Notes under the pieces: generated by a model | What the model was told of the DNA's origin: nothing | What the model saw: the letters and a program-made list of their open reading frames with translations, nothing else | Database searches by the model: none | Assembly (NCBI RefSeq): GCF_004193775.1 | Contig: NC_041002.1 | Location: 10,824,485-10,888,484, forward strand | Source of the DNA: Glycine soja | Lineage: Eukaryota; Streptophyta; Magnoliopsida; Fabales; Fabaceae | DNA: 64,000 bases | Reading direction: 5' to 3' | In this document: piece after piece, positions 54,728-64,000 of the stretch | Numbering within the stretch: position 1 is the stretch's first letter | Layout: every line of letters starts with the position of its first letter | Program-made: the position numbers and the translations under genes

Positions 54728-56320
54728 GATGGTCAGCCATGGTGGCAATGTTATGCCTTACCCTACCCAGTCGATAGTGAAGGAGTGTGTGGATAGGTTA
54801 GGGATTAAGGGCTTGTATGATGCGTAGTACACGTTTGTGAATAAAGGTGTAATCAATCCCTTTATTGAGAGATGATACATTGAGACATCCTCCTTCCACC
54901 TTCCAGTTAGAGAGATGAACAACACCCTTGATGATGTGTCATGCCTTTTACATCTTCATATCACAATATGTATCCTTGATCACATAGAGGTGAGCTACAC
55001 CAAGAAGGAGATCAGAGGTCAGTGGAAGTTAGAGCTTGGTATTATGGCAGATCAGAAGGCATATGTTGTGATGTTCGCAGGCAACAGGTGCTGTTGAGTC
55101 GGTCAGAGGGGTTGTATCACACCTATGTTGTTAGTGCATCATATGTTTAGGCTACTAGAGCGTATTTACTGCATTTTCTCGGCAGTACCATATTTGCCAA
55201 CAAGAGCTCGATGCATGTACATATTTGGTACCTGTAGTACCTCAATTATTTGGATTAATGAAATGAGTACTCTTGGGGAGTAGTTGCACTGGCTTATCTT
55301 TATGACTAATTGTCATATGCAAACCTGTATGAGAGCAAGCAAACGACAGGTTATATGATGTTACTCATGGTAAATATTTTTTTTGTGTACTTAACTATTT
55401 CTTTGTTAATATTATATGATGCTAAAAATTGTTTTTATATTTTACAAGCATAGGTGTTTGAGAATCTGCAACTATTCCTTGTTGTGAGAAGGCAAAGAAG
55501 TATGATTGCAAGTAGCGCTTGAAGCTAGGTGGGAGCCGTTAAGGGGTATTGGCATGGCTTATTTGACTAGGGAGGCATTGAATCAATTGCAAATGGCTGA
55601 TGTTGTCTGGTCCCCATATGCTTCATGCAAAGACCTTAAACCTTTCGAGGACTAGACATACTACTATAGCTACACTAGAGTTGGGACAAACACGTGGCTG
55701 TATCTACCTAAAAGGGTTTTGAGGCAGTTTGGGTATGTACCGAGGATTCCCTTAGAGCGTCTTGCATATGAGAAGTGTAGTGAGGCATGGGGCGAGTGGA
55801 AGCAACATGTGGTGTTGTTGGGGTGAGGCTGTTCCACATGGGGCACCATAGGCTTGCACTATAGACTACTTGCCTTGGTATTAAGAGCATTCACATTCAT
55901 ACTTGATTCTGCCATAGGAGGAAGATGCACCATGTAATCCTGTATGTATTTTGCCACAACCTTAGCCTGGTGGTGGTTAGATACAAGATTATGTACTAGT
56001 ACCAGGTGTTTTTTACACGTGTCAGGTAATGCAAACAATATTGTCATCATTTTGTTTTAATTTTTAATGAAAAATAATTACTAATTTTGTTGTTAAATAT
56101 TTACGTAGAATTGATTTTAAATGATGTCAGCGTCTACCCAAAGATTGTTATACATGAGAGTTGTACTTGAAGGCACAAATAGTCATCAGGTCATACAACA
56201 ACTTCTATTGATGCCGCATGAGAGTTTTACAACTGGATGTAGCTTGGTCGAGGAGAAATCGTCGAGGAAGAAATAACCCATTAAAGGTGGTAGAGGAAAT
56301 GGTTGCAGAAAAGATTAAGC
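54728..56320 (+). pseudogene. plant mobile domain (PMD, MAIN-like) pseudogene
   Basis: Pieces in order: VSHGGNVMPYPTQSIVKECV, ETSSFHLPVREMNNTLDDVS, CLLHLHITICILDH (core of the PMD family), AYLLHFLGSTIFANKSSMHV and WGVVALAYLYD. After a probable intron (about 55370-55450) come EARWEPLRG, QLQMADVVWSPYAS, YLPKRVLRQFGYVPRIPLER and EWKQHVVLLG. PMD proteins include MAIN-like nuclear factors and are often carried by MULE transposons. Many stops and frameshifts here. It may belong to a MULE whose transposase N-terminus is at 57863-58400 on the other strand. Confidence 0.75.
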
Positions 56321-56480
56321 ATTTTTCAGGACATTTGTCATTTTGTATTATTATTAATTATTATTATAATTATGTTTGTATAGTTTTGTTATTATGTTCT
56401 ATGAACTTATATTTAACAATTTATGTTTGCCTTGCTTTTATTTTAAACAACAAACGCCTAGTGATAAACCACTTTTAGAG

Positions 56481-57757
56481 TGATATTTTGTGAGTTTCTG
56501 GGCCATTTATATGCATTTTTTTGGCAGAACTCACGTTTGGATGCTTGTTTTGTCTAGTAGAAGCATAGTCTCTCAATTGAGTGAAAAAAGTTAAAATTTT
56601 CATTTTTATCTAAAATTTGAAGACTCTGTCACTTGGCAGTATGACCATGGTAATATGATAACTCCCCTTCTAAACATCATTAGCCTTTCGACGAAGACCA
56701 TGGTGAATTCACTACAATCGTAGTCTACACCATGATGGCTATAGTCATTCCACGACATCCTAGAGCTTCAGCATCATAGTTTCTAATCATGACCATGGTG
56801 AATTTCAGCATGACCGTGGTGGACTTCAGCATAGTCATAGTGCGCCTAATTTGAGTAGTTATCCTTAGGAAGCTATAAATAGAGTGCTAGTGTCTATAAC
56901 TTTAAACTTTTGATATTTATATGAATTGGAGAGTATTTTTTAGGGTTGTGAAGTGTAGGCAACACTGTGAGGACAGATCAAGGTTATTGTTCTTCCCTTG
57001 TTGGTATGTTTATGCTAATTCCATATAGGCTTTCTAGTTGTGCTTTGGTTATGAGCGATTAGTCACCCTAGTCCGCGAGGGTTATGATGCAACTATCCAA
57101 TTGTACTTCTTTCTCCGTTGTTAATGGAATTCCTCAGTGTTTTATGTTAATTTTCTTTCTTATTTCTATTGTTTATTTAGGAACCAATCATTCTTATTCT
57201 TAATCAAATGTACTGTGGTGATCATATACATATGTTTGGTAGGCTTAGATAGAGAAGTTTTTCACCAAATTGTATGATCAAATTGTGTTGAGTAATCTTT
57301 GATTAATTAATCCTTAATTGTTCATCCCTAGATTTGATTATATCTTTTGACTTAAATTAGTACATCTATGGTCATTTGAGTATCGATTTAGGACAAAGAA
57401 CATCATTAATACTTGATCATAGGCTACGATTGACCATGGGAATCGATAATTAAATTGGGGAGGAATTGCATGAGAATTAGGATTGGAGAAAAATTGGTAC
57501 TAATGAATCATAACCCCTAACCGCTTTTAATATCATTTAAATCTCTCTTTTGCGATAGTTAATTTGATTACTCTTAAAACCAAAAAACTATAAAATAGTT
57601 CAATCTTCTTTTAATTATTTCGATTATTTTGTTTAATAATAATTTTGACTATTTTGGAAACATAACTAGTCTCTAGGATATGATATCTGGACTTTGGTCC
57701 AAACTATTATTGCGTAGGGTACATTTGCCCTTGTGCGAGTACTATTTTTACGCATCA
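56481..57757 (+). repeat. Athila-like LTR (probable solo or truncated)
   Basis: Starts TGATATTTTGTGAGTTTCTG and ends TTTTTACGCATCA, 1277 bp. A TATA-like GCTATAAATAGAG lies at about 56870. Blocks GAGCGATTAGTCACCCTAG and GCGAGGGTTATGATGCAAC fit soybean Athila LTRs by recall. Flanking 5-mers (TAGAG and CCTAG) do not form a clean target duplication. No internal region follows. Confidence 0.5.
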
Positions 57758-57802
57758 CCTAGTAATGTAATAAACAACGAAACTTCGATTAAATTCAGAA
57801 AA

Positions 57803-57831
57803 AATAACAACAACAACAACAACAACAACAA
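57803..57831 (+). repeat. (CAA)n microsatellite
   Basis: About nine AAC/CAA units in a row. Confidence 0.95.
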
Positions 57832-57862
57832 TATACATAAAATTCATCAATTAAAAACATGA

Positions 57863-58400
57863 CTACATAGAGTTATCATCTTCGTTAGAGCTTGTTGTCA
57901 CCATTGATCCATGCATTAGAGCAATGACCTCTTTGACAGATCTTGGCTTACATAGCAGGGCAAAGATTTCTTTTGGAGATTGGTCAACCATTGCATACAA
58001 TTCGATCATTCCTTTAGAACTAAGCTCTGAAAGGAGGAAAAATGTCTTCCCCACTTCATATATCATCTTTAAAATCCATACAGTCATACTCAACATAATC
58101 ATCAGCTACATATAAAAGTTTGCGGTAAAAAAACCTCAAATAAGCTTCTTCCACCTCCGATGAAATCCATAACTGCTTTCCTCAAAGCAGCAAGCGAAAT
58201 TTTCTCACTAATTTTAATGAATTTAAGACCATTAAGACATTCAAACAACCCTTAGATGTTGATACCACATTACCATCATAATACACAACAACAACGACTC
58301 GCTCCCTCTTTAACCCAATATAGTGACATTGAGTTGCCTCATACCACTTGTATTTATTAACATCTTGTATTGTTCTATCATGAGTCAATTATCAACAATG
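57863..58400 (-). pseudogene. possible MULE-type transposase N-terminus (PB1-like)
   Basis: The minus-strand reading shows LKRERVVVVVYYDGNVVSTS (resembling the PB1-like start of MuDR-type transposases), then, after frame changes, FYRKLLYVADDYVEYDCMDF, LSELSSKGMIELYAMVDQSP and ALLCKPRSVKEVIALM. The last blocks resemble, by recall, proteins linked to MULE or PMD elements in legumes. No catalytic domain. Confidence is limited. Confidence 0.4.
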
Positions 58401-59662
58401 ACCAACATTGCATCGACAAAATAGACGATTCAGATTGTATCAAGTTCTACAAGGATATTGTTGGCTTGTGAGACCATCACTAATATGGTTGTTAAATTAC
58501 AATATAAAACATTAAATTTTACTTTTTAAAAATTAAAACACTTTTTATACAAAGAAATCAAAACGAAAATATGATTCTGTTACTTAGTGGGGGTGAAAAT
58601 AAAATAACACAATGAATCTGTTGTGTTAGTGAGGATGGGGTTAAAATTAATAACGGAATCGTGATTCCATTGCACAGTATGAAATTATGGTTGGATGGAA
58701 AATTAAAAGTATTTGGTACTATTTAATGATAAATGATTAGAAAAATTTTAAGCCGAAATTAATCTAAAATGTATTATGATGGATCTTGAGGAAAAGAATT
58801 GTTGGATTATGTTAAAGATATCAAAACTTATCAGAATCGGAAAACCTTCTTAAGGGCATGTCTAGTAGGAGTAAAATCAATGATTTGATTTATTTAATAA
58901 AAAAGGTTAATTGATTTTTATCCAACATAATTTTCACAACAGTTTTCACTATTTAAGAGAAAGATAGAAACATAAGAAGAAAAAATGCTGGATAGGAAAA
59001 AAGATGTTTGCTGTAGAAGGTTGCTATGTGTAGTATTATTCTTCATTTAAGAAGATTTTGATAATTAAATATGACAATATTAAATATCTACTCCGTGCAT
59101 ATAATTAAAGGTAATAAAAAAATCTTCTTAATATTTTGATTATTAATTCTTACAAAAAAAGTTTTAATTATTAATAATTAAAAAAATATCCACCTTCTTT
59201 GACTTCGAATTGTATAAGACTCTTTAAGAAGACAACTTTTTCTACCTAGTCTTACAACGTGTCTGAATGGATTCCAAGAGATGATCTAATTCACGATGAT
59301 CAAATTAAAGCACATACAGTAAAGGTGGATTCCAAGAGATGAATGAAAATGGTAATTCAAGTCCCGCGGGCAGAAACCATAGAATTGAAAAGAGTCAGCA
59401 CTCAACAACATAAGACATTTTGAATCATTAACTTGTTGGCCAAGTTTAGCTCCATCAACAAGAAACTTGATCTTATATAAACGTCAATTAATGAGTTTCA
59501 AATGCATCAATTAGCAAACTCATTTAAATTCAAGAAGATTGAGCACGAATTCTAAGTAATCCTATTTGCAAGGAGCAAATTTTACATTTCTTTCAAATAA
59601 ATTTCCTAGTGCTAATAATATTGGTTCTACTTGGGCATTGTTAGGATTCAATAGTAAAATTA
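58401..59662. other. AT-rich intergenic DNA
   Basis: No gene recognised. Around 58560-58690 short inverted motifs (CAATGAATCTGTTGTG, ACGGAATCGTGATTCC) occur. Similar words appear at 60240-60390. Confidence 0.4.
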
Positions 59663-59833
59663 ATGGGTGAAAAGGGTGACAAGAAAAGGTGGTTTTCATC
59701 CATATTAAGATCCTTTAAGATGTTATTCTGTGGTAAAGATGTGAAGACAAGTACCAAAGTTAGTGAACCTCAGGCTACCATGGTTACAGCATCAAAGCAT
59801 TTCTCTTCAGCTCACAAAATAAAGTTCAATTAG
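59663..59833 (+). CDS. short host-like exon, function unknown
   Basis: ATG with AATTAATGG context opens a 56-codon frame, basic at the start: MGEKGDKKRWFSSILRSFKM, LFCGKDVKTSTKVSEPQATM, VTASKHFSSAHKIKFN. A further exon-like piece follows after a pyrimidine-rich stretch (KVLDAAEIKDPLA, about 59897-59937) and is cut by the AT-rich segment and pararetrovirus leader at 59936. It looks like the 5' end of a small host gene broken by that insertion. I do not recognise the family. Confidence 0.35.
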   Translation: MGEKGDKKRWFSSILRSFKMLFCGKDVKTSTKVSEPQATMVTASKHFSSAHKIKFN

Positions 59834-59935
59834 TTGAGTGTTTCTCAATTTCTGGGTGTAAATTTCAAAATTTGTTTTCTTTTCTCTTTATTTTAAAGAG
59901 AAGGTCTTAGATGCTGCTGAAATAAAAGATCCTCT

Positions 59936-60207
59936 TGCTATGTACCATTTGATGTGATATAGTTATATTATTAAAAATATATTTTATGATCTATATATAT
60001 AACTAAGGTAGTATATATTTAATTTGATGGTAAAAAAAACGAGATTTCTATCACCTTTCCTGATCTATATTATATTTATCTTTATCTTATTATTTGTTTT
60101 ATTTTTACCTCTTTGTTATCATATTTGACTTGGTACCTCTTTGGTATCAGAGCCATTATTTAGCTTTGGGTAGAGATAGAGAGCTAACTAGTACTAACAG
60201 TTCTCTT
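59936..60207 (+). mobile_element. pararetrovirus leader fragment with AT-rich segment
   Basis: TATGTACCATTTGATGTGAT to AATTTGATGG is the reverse complement of the 43779-43890 segment. It continues into the viral leader (CACCTTTCCTGATCTATATT), the primer site and the first bases of the small ORF (ACTAGTACTAACAGTTCTC), then stops at about 60207. Confidence 0.9.
60142..60153 (+). promoter_or_regulatory. tRNA-Met primer-binding site, intact
   Basis: TGGTATCAGAGC, a full match, within the third viral fragment. Confidence 0.9.
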
Positions 60208-60445
60208 TGTTATCATATTTGAAGACTTTTCGTTGTGTTTTTTTGCAAAGCAACAAATGAAAATATGATTTTATTGTGTTTTAGGTTGAGCAACACAACG
60301 GTATCATACTTCCATTGTGGTTTTTAAAAAAATAATACAACAAAAGTACAATTTTTTTGTGTTTCTCAACCTAGTACACAACGGAAAAGTATTTTTGTTT
60401 TGTACAAAAAAATGGGAAAAAAATAACTAACATACCATCATAGGG

Positions 60446-60605
60446 GAGGAGGACAAGGGAAGAGAAAAGGAAGAGAGAGTGGACTTTGGGCACACACAAG
60501 GAGGAGGACAAGGGAAAAGGGAGAGAAATTAGAAGAAGATGGAAGGGGAAGGGTGGGGGTGAGAAGAAGGGTTGGGCAAATGAGGAAGGGGAAAGGGTGG
60601 AGGGT
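60446..60605 (+). repeat. purine-rich tract
   Basis: About 160 bp mostly A and G, with GGAGGAGGACAAGGGAA repeated about 54 bp apart (near 60449 and 60502). Confidence 0.85.
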
Positions 60606-60719
60606 GGAGAGAAATTGCCTTATGGGCCCCTTCATCTTTTCTCTACCATTTTTAAAAAATGATAGTGCAAATAGCAATTTAGGTAGTGGTAATAATAACA
60701 ATTTCTAATTTCTAACAGA

Positions 60720-61270
60720 TGGTTTGACAATGGGCTAATCTGATTAGGCCCGCCTAGGCCATTACACCAGGCATGGTTCATTAACATTTTTCTCTAAACC
60801 GATATCAATTTGTTGGTTTTGGACCCAATAGTAGATTTAAGGTGGATGGATCTCTTTTATGGTTTCATTGCTCATCATTTTGACATTGTCCTTCTTAAAC
60901 TCTCCCACCTTTCAATTTTTCTTTTGTTTTTTTAAATTCTTATTATACCCTTCCTTCCCTCTATCCTCCTCACCCACCTCCTCGTCTTCAAATATCTAAC
61001 TTTTAGTGTGTTTAGAAACACATTAGAAATTGCTAAACATAGATCCCAAACGCAACTCATAGTTACTTTTGCGTCACTTTCTATGTGATTTTGCTCAAAA
61101 TGTGTATCTTAGATGTGGAATCAAACACTTATTTTCTATTCTACAAGTTTTGCTCTCCCTTATCCTTCATTGTTTTTTCCATGTGAGTTTTTTGTACTTC
61201 CATTGCTTATTCTCCAATATCATTTTGCTTGGTTTTTTTTGTGTGATTGATATGATGAGACCTAGTTTAT
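60720..61270. other. AT-rich intergenic DNA
   Basis: No supported gene. Confidence 0.35.
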
Positions 61271-61274
61271 GTTG

Positions 61275-61562
61275 GAGTAAATTACACAAATCTCTACTAA
61301 GGTTCTGTATAATTACACAAACTTCTTCTGCTTTTTTAAAATTTACACTAACCTCCCATTAAGGGAACCTAATTTAATGTTTTTTCAAACAGTCAAAGAG
61401 ATGTCAGTGTCAATTTTTAAATAACTAAAAGAGGTTAATGTAATGTATATGGAAGTATTAGTGTATATTTTTAAACAACTAAGGGAGGTTAGTGTAGGAA
61501 TAGATAAAACCATCAGGTCTTTGTATAGTTTTATGAAATTATGGGTTGTTGATATAATTTGC
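61275..61562. repeat. possible MITE-like foldback sequence
   Basis: TTTACACTAACCTCCCATTA near 61345 pairs with AAGGGAGGTTAGTGTA near 61483. Similar AGAGGTTAATGTA and GTAAATTACACAAA words lie around. Ends are imperfect, so the call is tentative. Confidence 0.35.
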
Positions 61563-64000
61563 ACTTTTTATTATGTTAGGATACACAACAAAAATTATTT
61601 TCTATTTCGAGTGGCAATCATTAAACTAAAACTATTGTAACGTTATTTTTTCATAATTATGTTACAAGTAATTTAATTACGTTACAAGAGAAACTAAATT
61701 TAATTTAAGTGTTTATAATTAATTAATTAAGAGGTGATGGTTTGTGGTGTTTGTATGTATGTTTATGTTTAAGTATGTGAAAAACCTTGTTTAGGTGTGA
61801 ATAGTAAGTTTTAGAGTATTTAGGTTGAGATGATTGAATCTTAAGGGATGAGACCAGAGTGGGTGAGCTTAGGAAGTGATGGGGCATGACTAGAAAAAAG
61901 AGGAACAGTCATAAACTCAGTGCAATTGATTCAAAATTGAATTGTATTCCAAAGACACTCTCATTTCACCTTCTTCTTCCTCTCCAAGACAACCCACCAT
62001 TGAAGAGGTTGAGACTTTGAATTCCTTTACTAAAGGGACCTTGTAGCAATGTTCTTTTTTAGTTTGAGGTTAGTTCAATGGTAAGGAACTCTCATTTTTT
62101 TCCTCTCATCCTCCATTTTCGTTTTCCTCCGTGGAAGCTTCATAAAAGTATTTGTTTTCAAGGGTTTTATGTATTTTTTGTTGGTTTTTGGGGTTTGGAT
62201 GGTGTGGATGATATAGAACTACTATGAGAGTGAGAGAAAGTTTTCATCTTGAACCCAAAGTCTCCTTCTTTCTTCTTTTGTTCATCCTAAAGCTATTTCA
62301 CTAAGTTTGGGCAGGTAAGAGAAGTTTAAACCATCTTTCATCTTATGTTTTGTGTGTTTAATCGTTGTTTTGAGTTCATTAAATGTCTTTTAATTCGATA
62401 TTCATGTTGGATATAGAAAGATTTGAGTTTGAATTCAATATGGGGTCCATTAGAGGGGATTTGACAAAAAAAAACACAACTATGTAGACATTTTGCGCTT
62501 AAGCGCACCCATGGTGGCGCTTAAGCGTGGAAAGCGAGCTGACATGGAGGAAAAATGGCTACACTTAAGCATGGGGCTTAAGTGTGGGTGTTTGGCAAGT
62601 TTTCTTCTGTGCATTCCATTTAAATTTTAATCTTAAATGCTTCTTTTTGTGTTTGTGTGTGTGAAAATTTCAAATCTTAAATAAGTTGATGTTTGATTAT
62701 GAGAACTTGTGTTGTGAAAAGTCTCATCATGTTTAATGAACTAAATGAGAGTCCATGGTTGGTGAGTGAAATGGGGAATTAATTATGAATTGAACAATAT
62801 GTGACTGATGATATACACAATCGAAAATAATTTGTCAAAAATATTTTTACCAAAAACATTAAAAATTGGGGTGAAAAGGTAAAAAAAAAAAAGGGATGTC
62901 AATATCTTGGCCCTTATTTCATAAGTTCTTTCGTTAATTACCATATGTTTGGGCCCAATCACTTTTGGTGAGCAACCAAATTATTGCTGTCCGCATAGCA
63001 TAAAAAGTTTGTAAAATAAAAAGTAATTTTAATTGAAAAATACTTTGATGTGATATGATGATAATAATAATAATGATTTAGTGAGATCACAATGTATTCT
63101 ATAAGTTCGGCCCATTTAGAACAGATACTGGAACTAATCTTGACCCCAAAATTATGAGGAATGTGCGGTTTCCCCCACAAGATTATTAGCTTTCCTAGGA
63201 TAAGAACGTTGAACTTATGCTCTCATTCTAAGGGTTGAAATTACTTACCACCTCCATCCCAAAATAATAATATTAATATTTTAGTTGCTATTTGTTTGGA
63301 TCCATTTTCATTGAGTTGTGATGGTGGAACTTCGTTTTTATTTTGGTCAATGGTGTCCAGATTAATGTTTGCACGTGCCTTAATTAATCTAGCTACTTTG
63401 TAAGTATAGTTTACAATAGGTAATTCATTCTAAGATTATTAATGGTCTATTGTTCGATGGACAAAATAGAAGAGGAAGCATTTAAATGAATGGGAAAAAA
63501 TGGTTTACAAAAGAAAAAAGAAGAAAAATAAAATTACTTATTATATCATACCATTACAAATTTACAATAAAAAAAGAAAATATATGATTAAATTCAAATA
63601 TTCAAACAAGGAATATTTGAGTCAGTCTAGTCTAAAAACTTTGACTGATTTTCTTTTCTCTAAATATTCCAATGTTAGAGTAAGAGACAAAAATGAAAGG
63701 GAAAAGATTTTGAAACCCTTATTTTCTGTATTGTATAGACAGATTTGATACCACTCATGCCAATTTAGCAAGTGTGAACATTTGTCCTCTTTTTCCCTTT
63801 CAAATTTCTTATAAAATACTTCGACTCTAAACTTCATTAATTCCCTACTATATGTATAAAAATCAATATGTTATATTGATATTTCTTGCAAAATTGCAAT
63901 TTCTGTCACACATGATCTCAGAACAATTTCTCGGCCTATGTAGGTAAGACTGCATAAATCTATTGCCTCCAAATCCCATCATTGGTGAGAGCGTGATGAA
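61563..64000. other. AT-rich intergenic DNA
   Basis: No gene or RNA recognised on either strand. 62495-62506 is the perfect palindrome GCGCTTAAGCGC, with related copies at 62517 and near 62563 and 62575. 63058-63075 is a (GATAAT/AAT)n stretch. Confidence 0.4.

Noticed and set aside
58550..60420. A DNA transposon bounded by similar inverted words near 58560-58690 and 60240-60390
   Set aside because: Similarity is short and patchy. No terminal repeats or target duplication could be fixed.
60438..60701. Minus-strand Leu/Pro/Ser-rich reading frame
   Set aside because: It is the complement of a purine-rich tract; composition explains the openness.

Overview
This window is plant nuclear DNA with no gene that looks intact. 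The repeat families (a Tat/Ogre-like element, an Athila-like LTR, a CACTA element with AACATCGG subterminal repeats, an LTR carrying TAATCGATTACCA motifs) point by recall to a legume, most likely soybean or a close relative, in a repeat-rich, probably pericentromeric region. Family names come from recognising protein and terminal motifs by eye; no database search was possible.

Layout. 1-10.8 kb: the 3' half of a pol-deleted Tat/Ogre-like Ty3/gypsy element. It has a gag remnant, a 1.2-kb array of 24-bp hairpin units, a plant-transposon-type ORF split by a small LTR retrotransposon (3207-6032, TSD ACGGG), a 71-bp tandem array and a long LTR with its own tandem arrays. 11.6-12.0 and 28.8-28.9 kb: flanks of a DNA transposon with CTAAGACGG repeats. 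Inserted into it is a complete-ended 16.8-kb CACTA element (11976-28754, TSD ACT). It carries, on the minus strand, a decayed gene with a DUF8039-type region and a C48/Ulp1-like protease, and the N-terminus of the transposase without its catalytic core. It also holds copied host-gene pieces: a BPS1-like chimera, a DUF3537 exon and a tandemly duplicated RPS11 5' region at its right end. Several LINE fragments, one nested inside another, interrupt it.

29-34.5 kb holds two more LINE remnants. 34.5-40.2 kb is AT-rich DNA with little content. 40250-43279 is a 3.0-kb solo LTR with TSD CTAAG. 43.8-54.7 kb is a cluster of an endogenous pararetrovirus (Caulimoviridae) in two opposed fragments. Together they show genes for a virion-associated-type protein, movement protein, coat protein with zinc knuckle, protease-RT-RNase H, and a viroplasmin/transactivator-type protein, all with stops, frameshifts or truncations. 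An LTR (51931-53590, TSD AGGTG) splits one movement-protein copy. A third small viral leader piece lies at 59.9-60.2 kb. 54.7-56.3 kb is a plant mobile domain pseudogene, 56.5-57.8 kb an Athila-like LTR, and 57.9-58.4 kb a possible MULE N-terminus. The rest, to 64 kb, is AT-rich intergenic DNA with one short host-like exon.

The most interesting material is the gene-capturing CACTA (host exons reordered into a chimera, and a ribosomal-protein 5' region placed where the element's transcription should begin) and the opposed pararetrovirus cluster, whose junctions repeatedly carry the same AT-rich segment.
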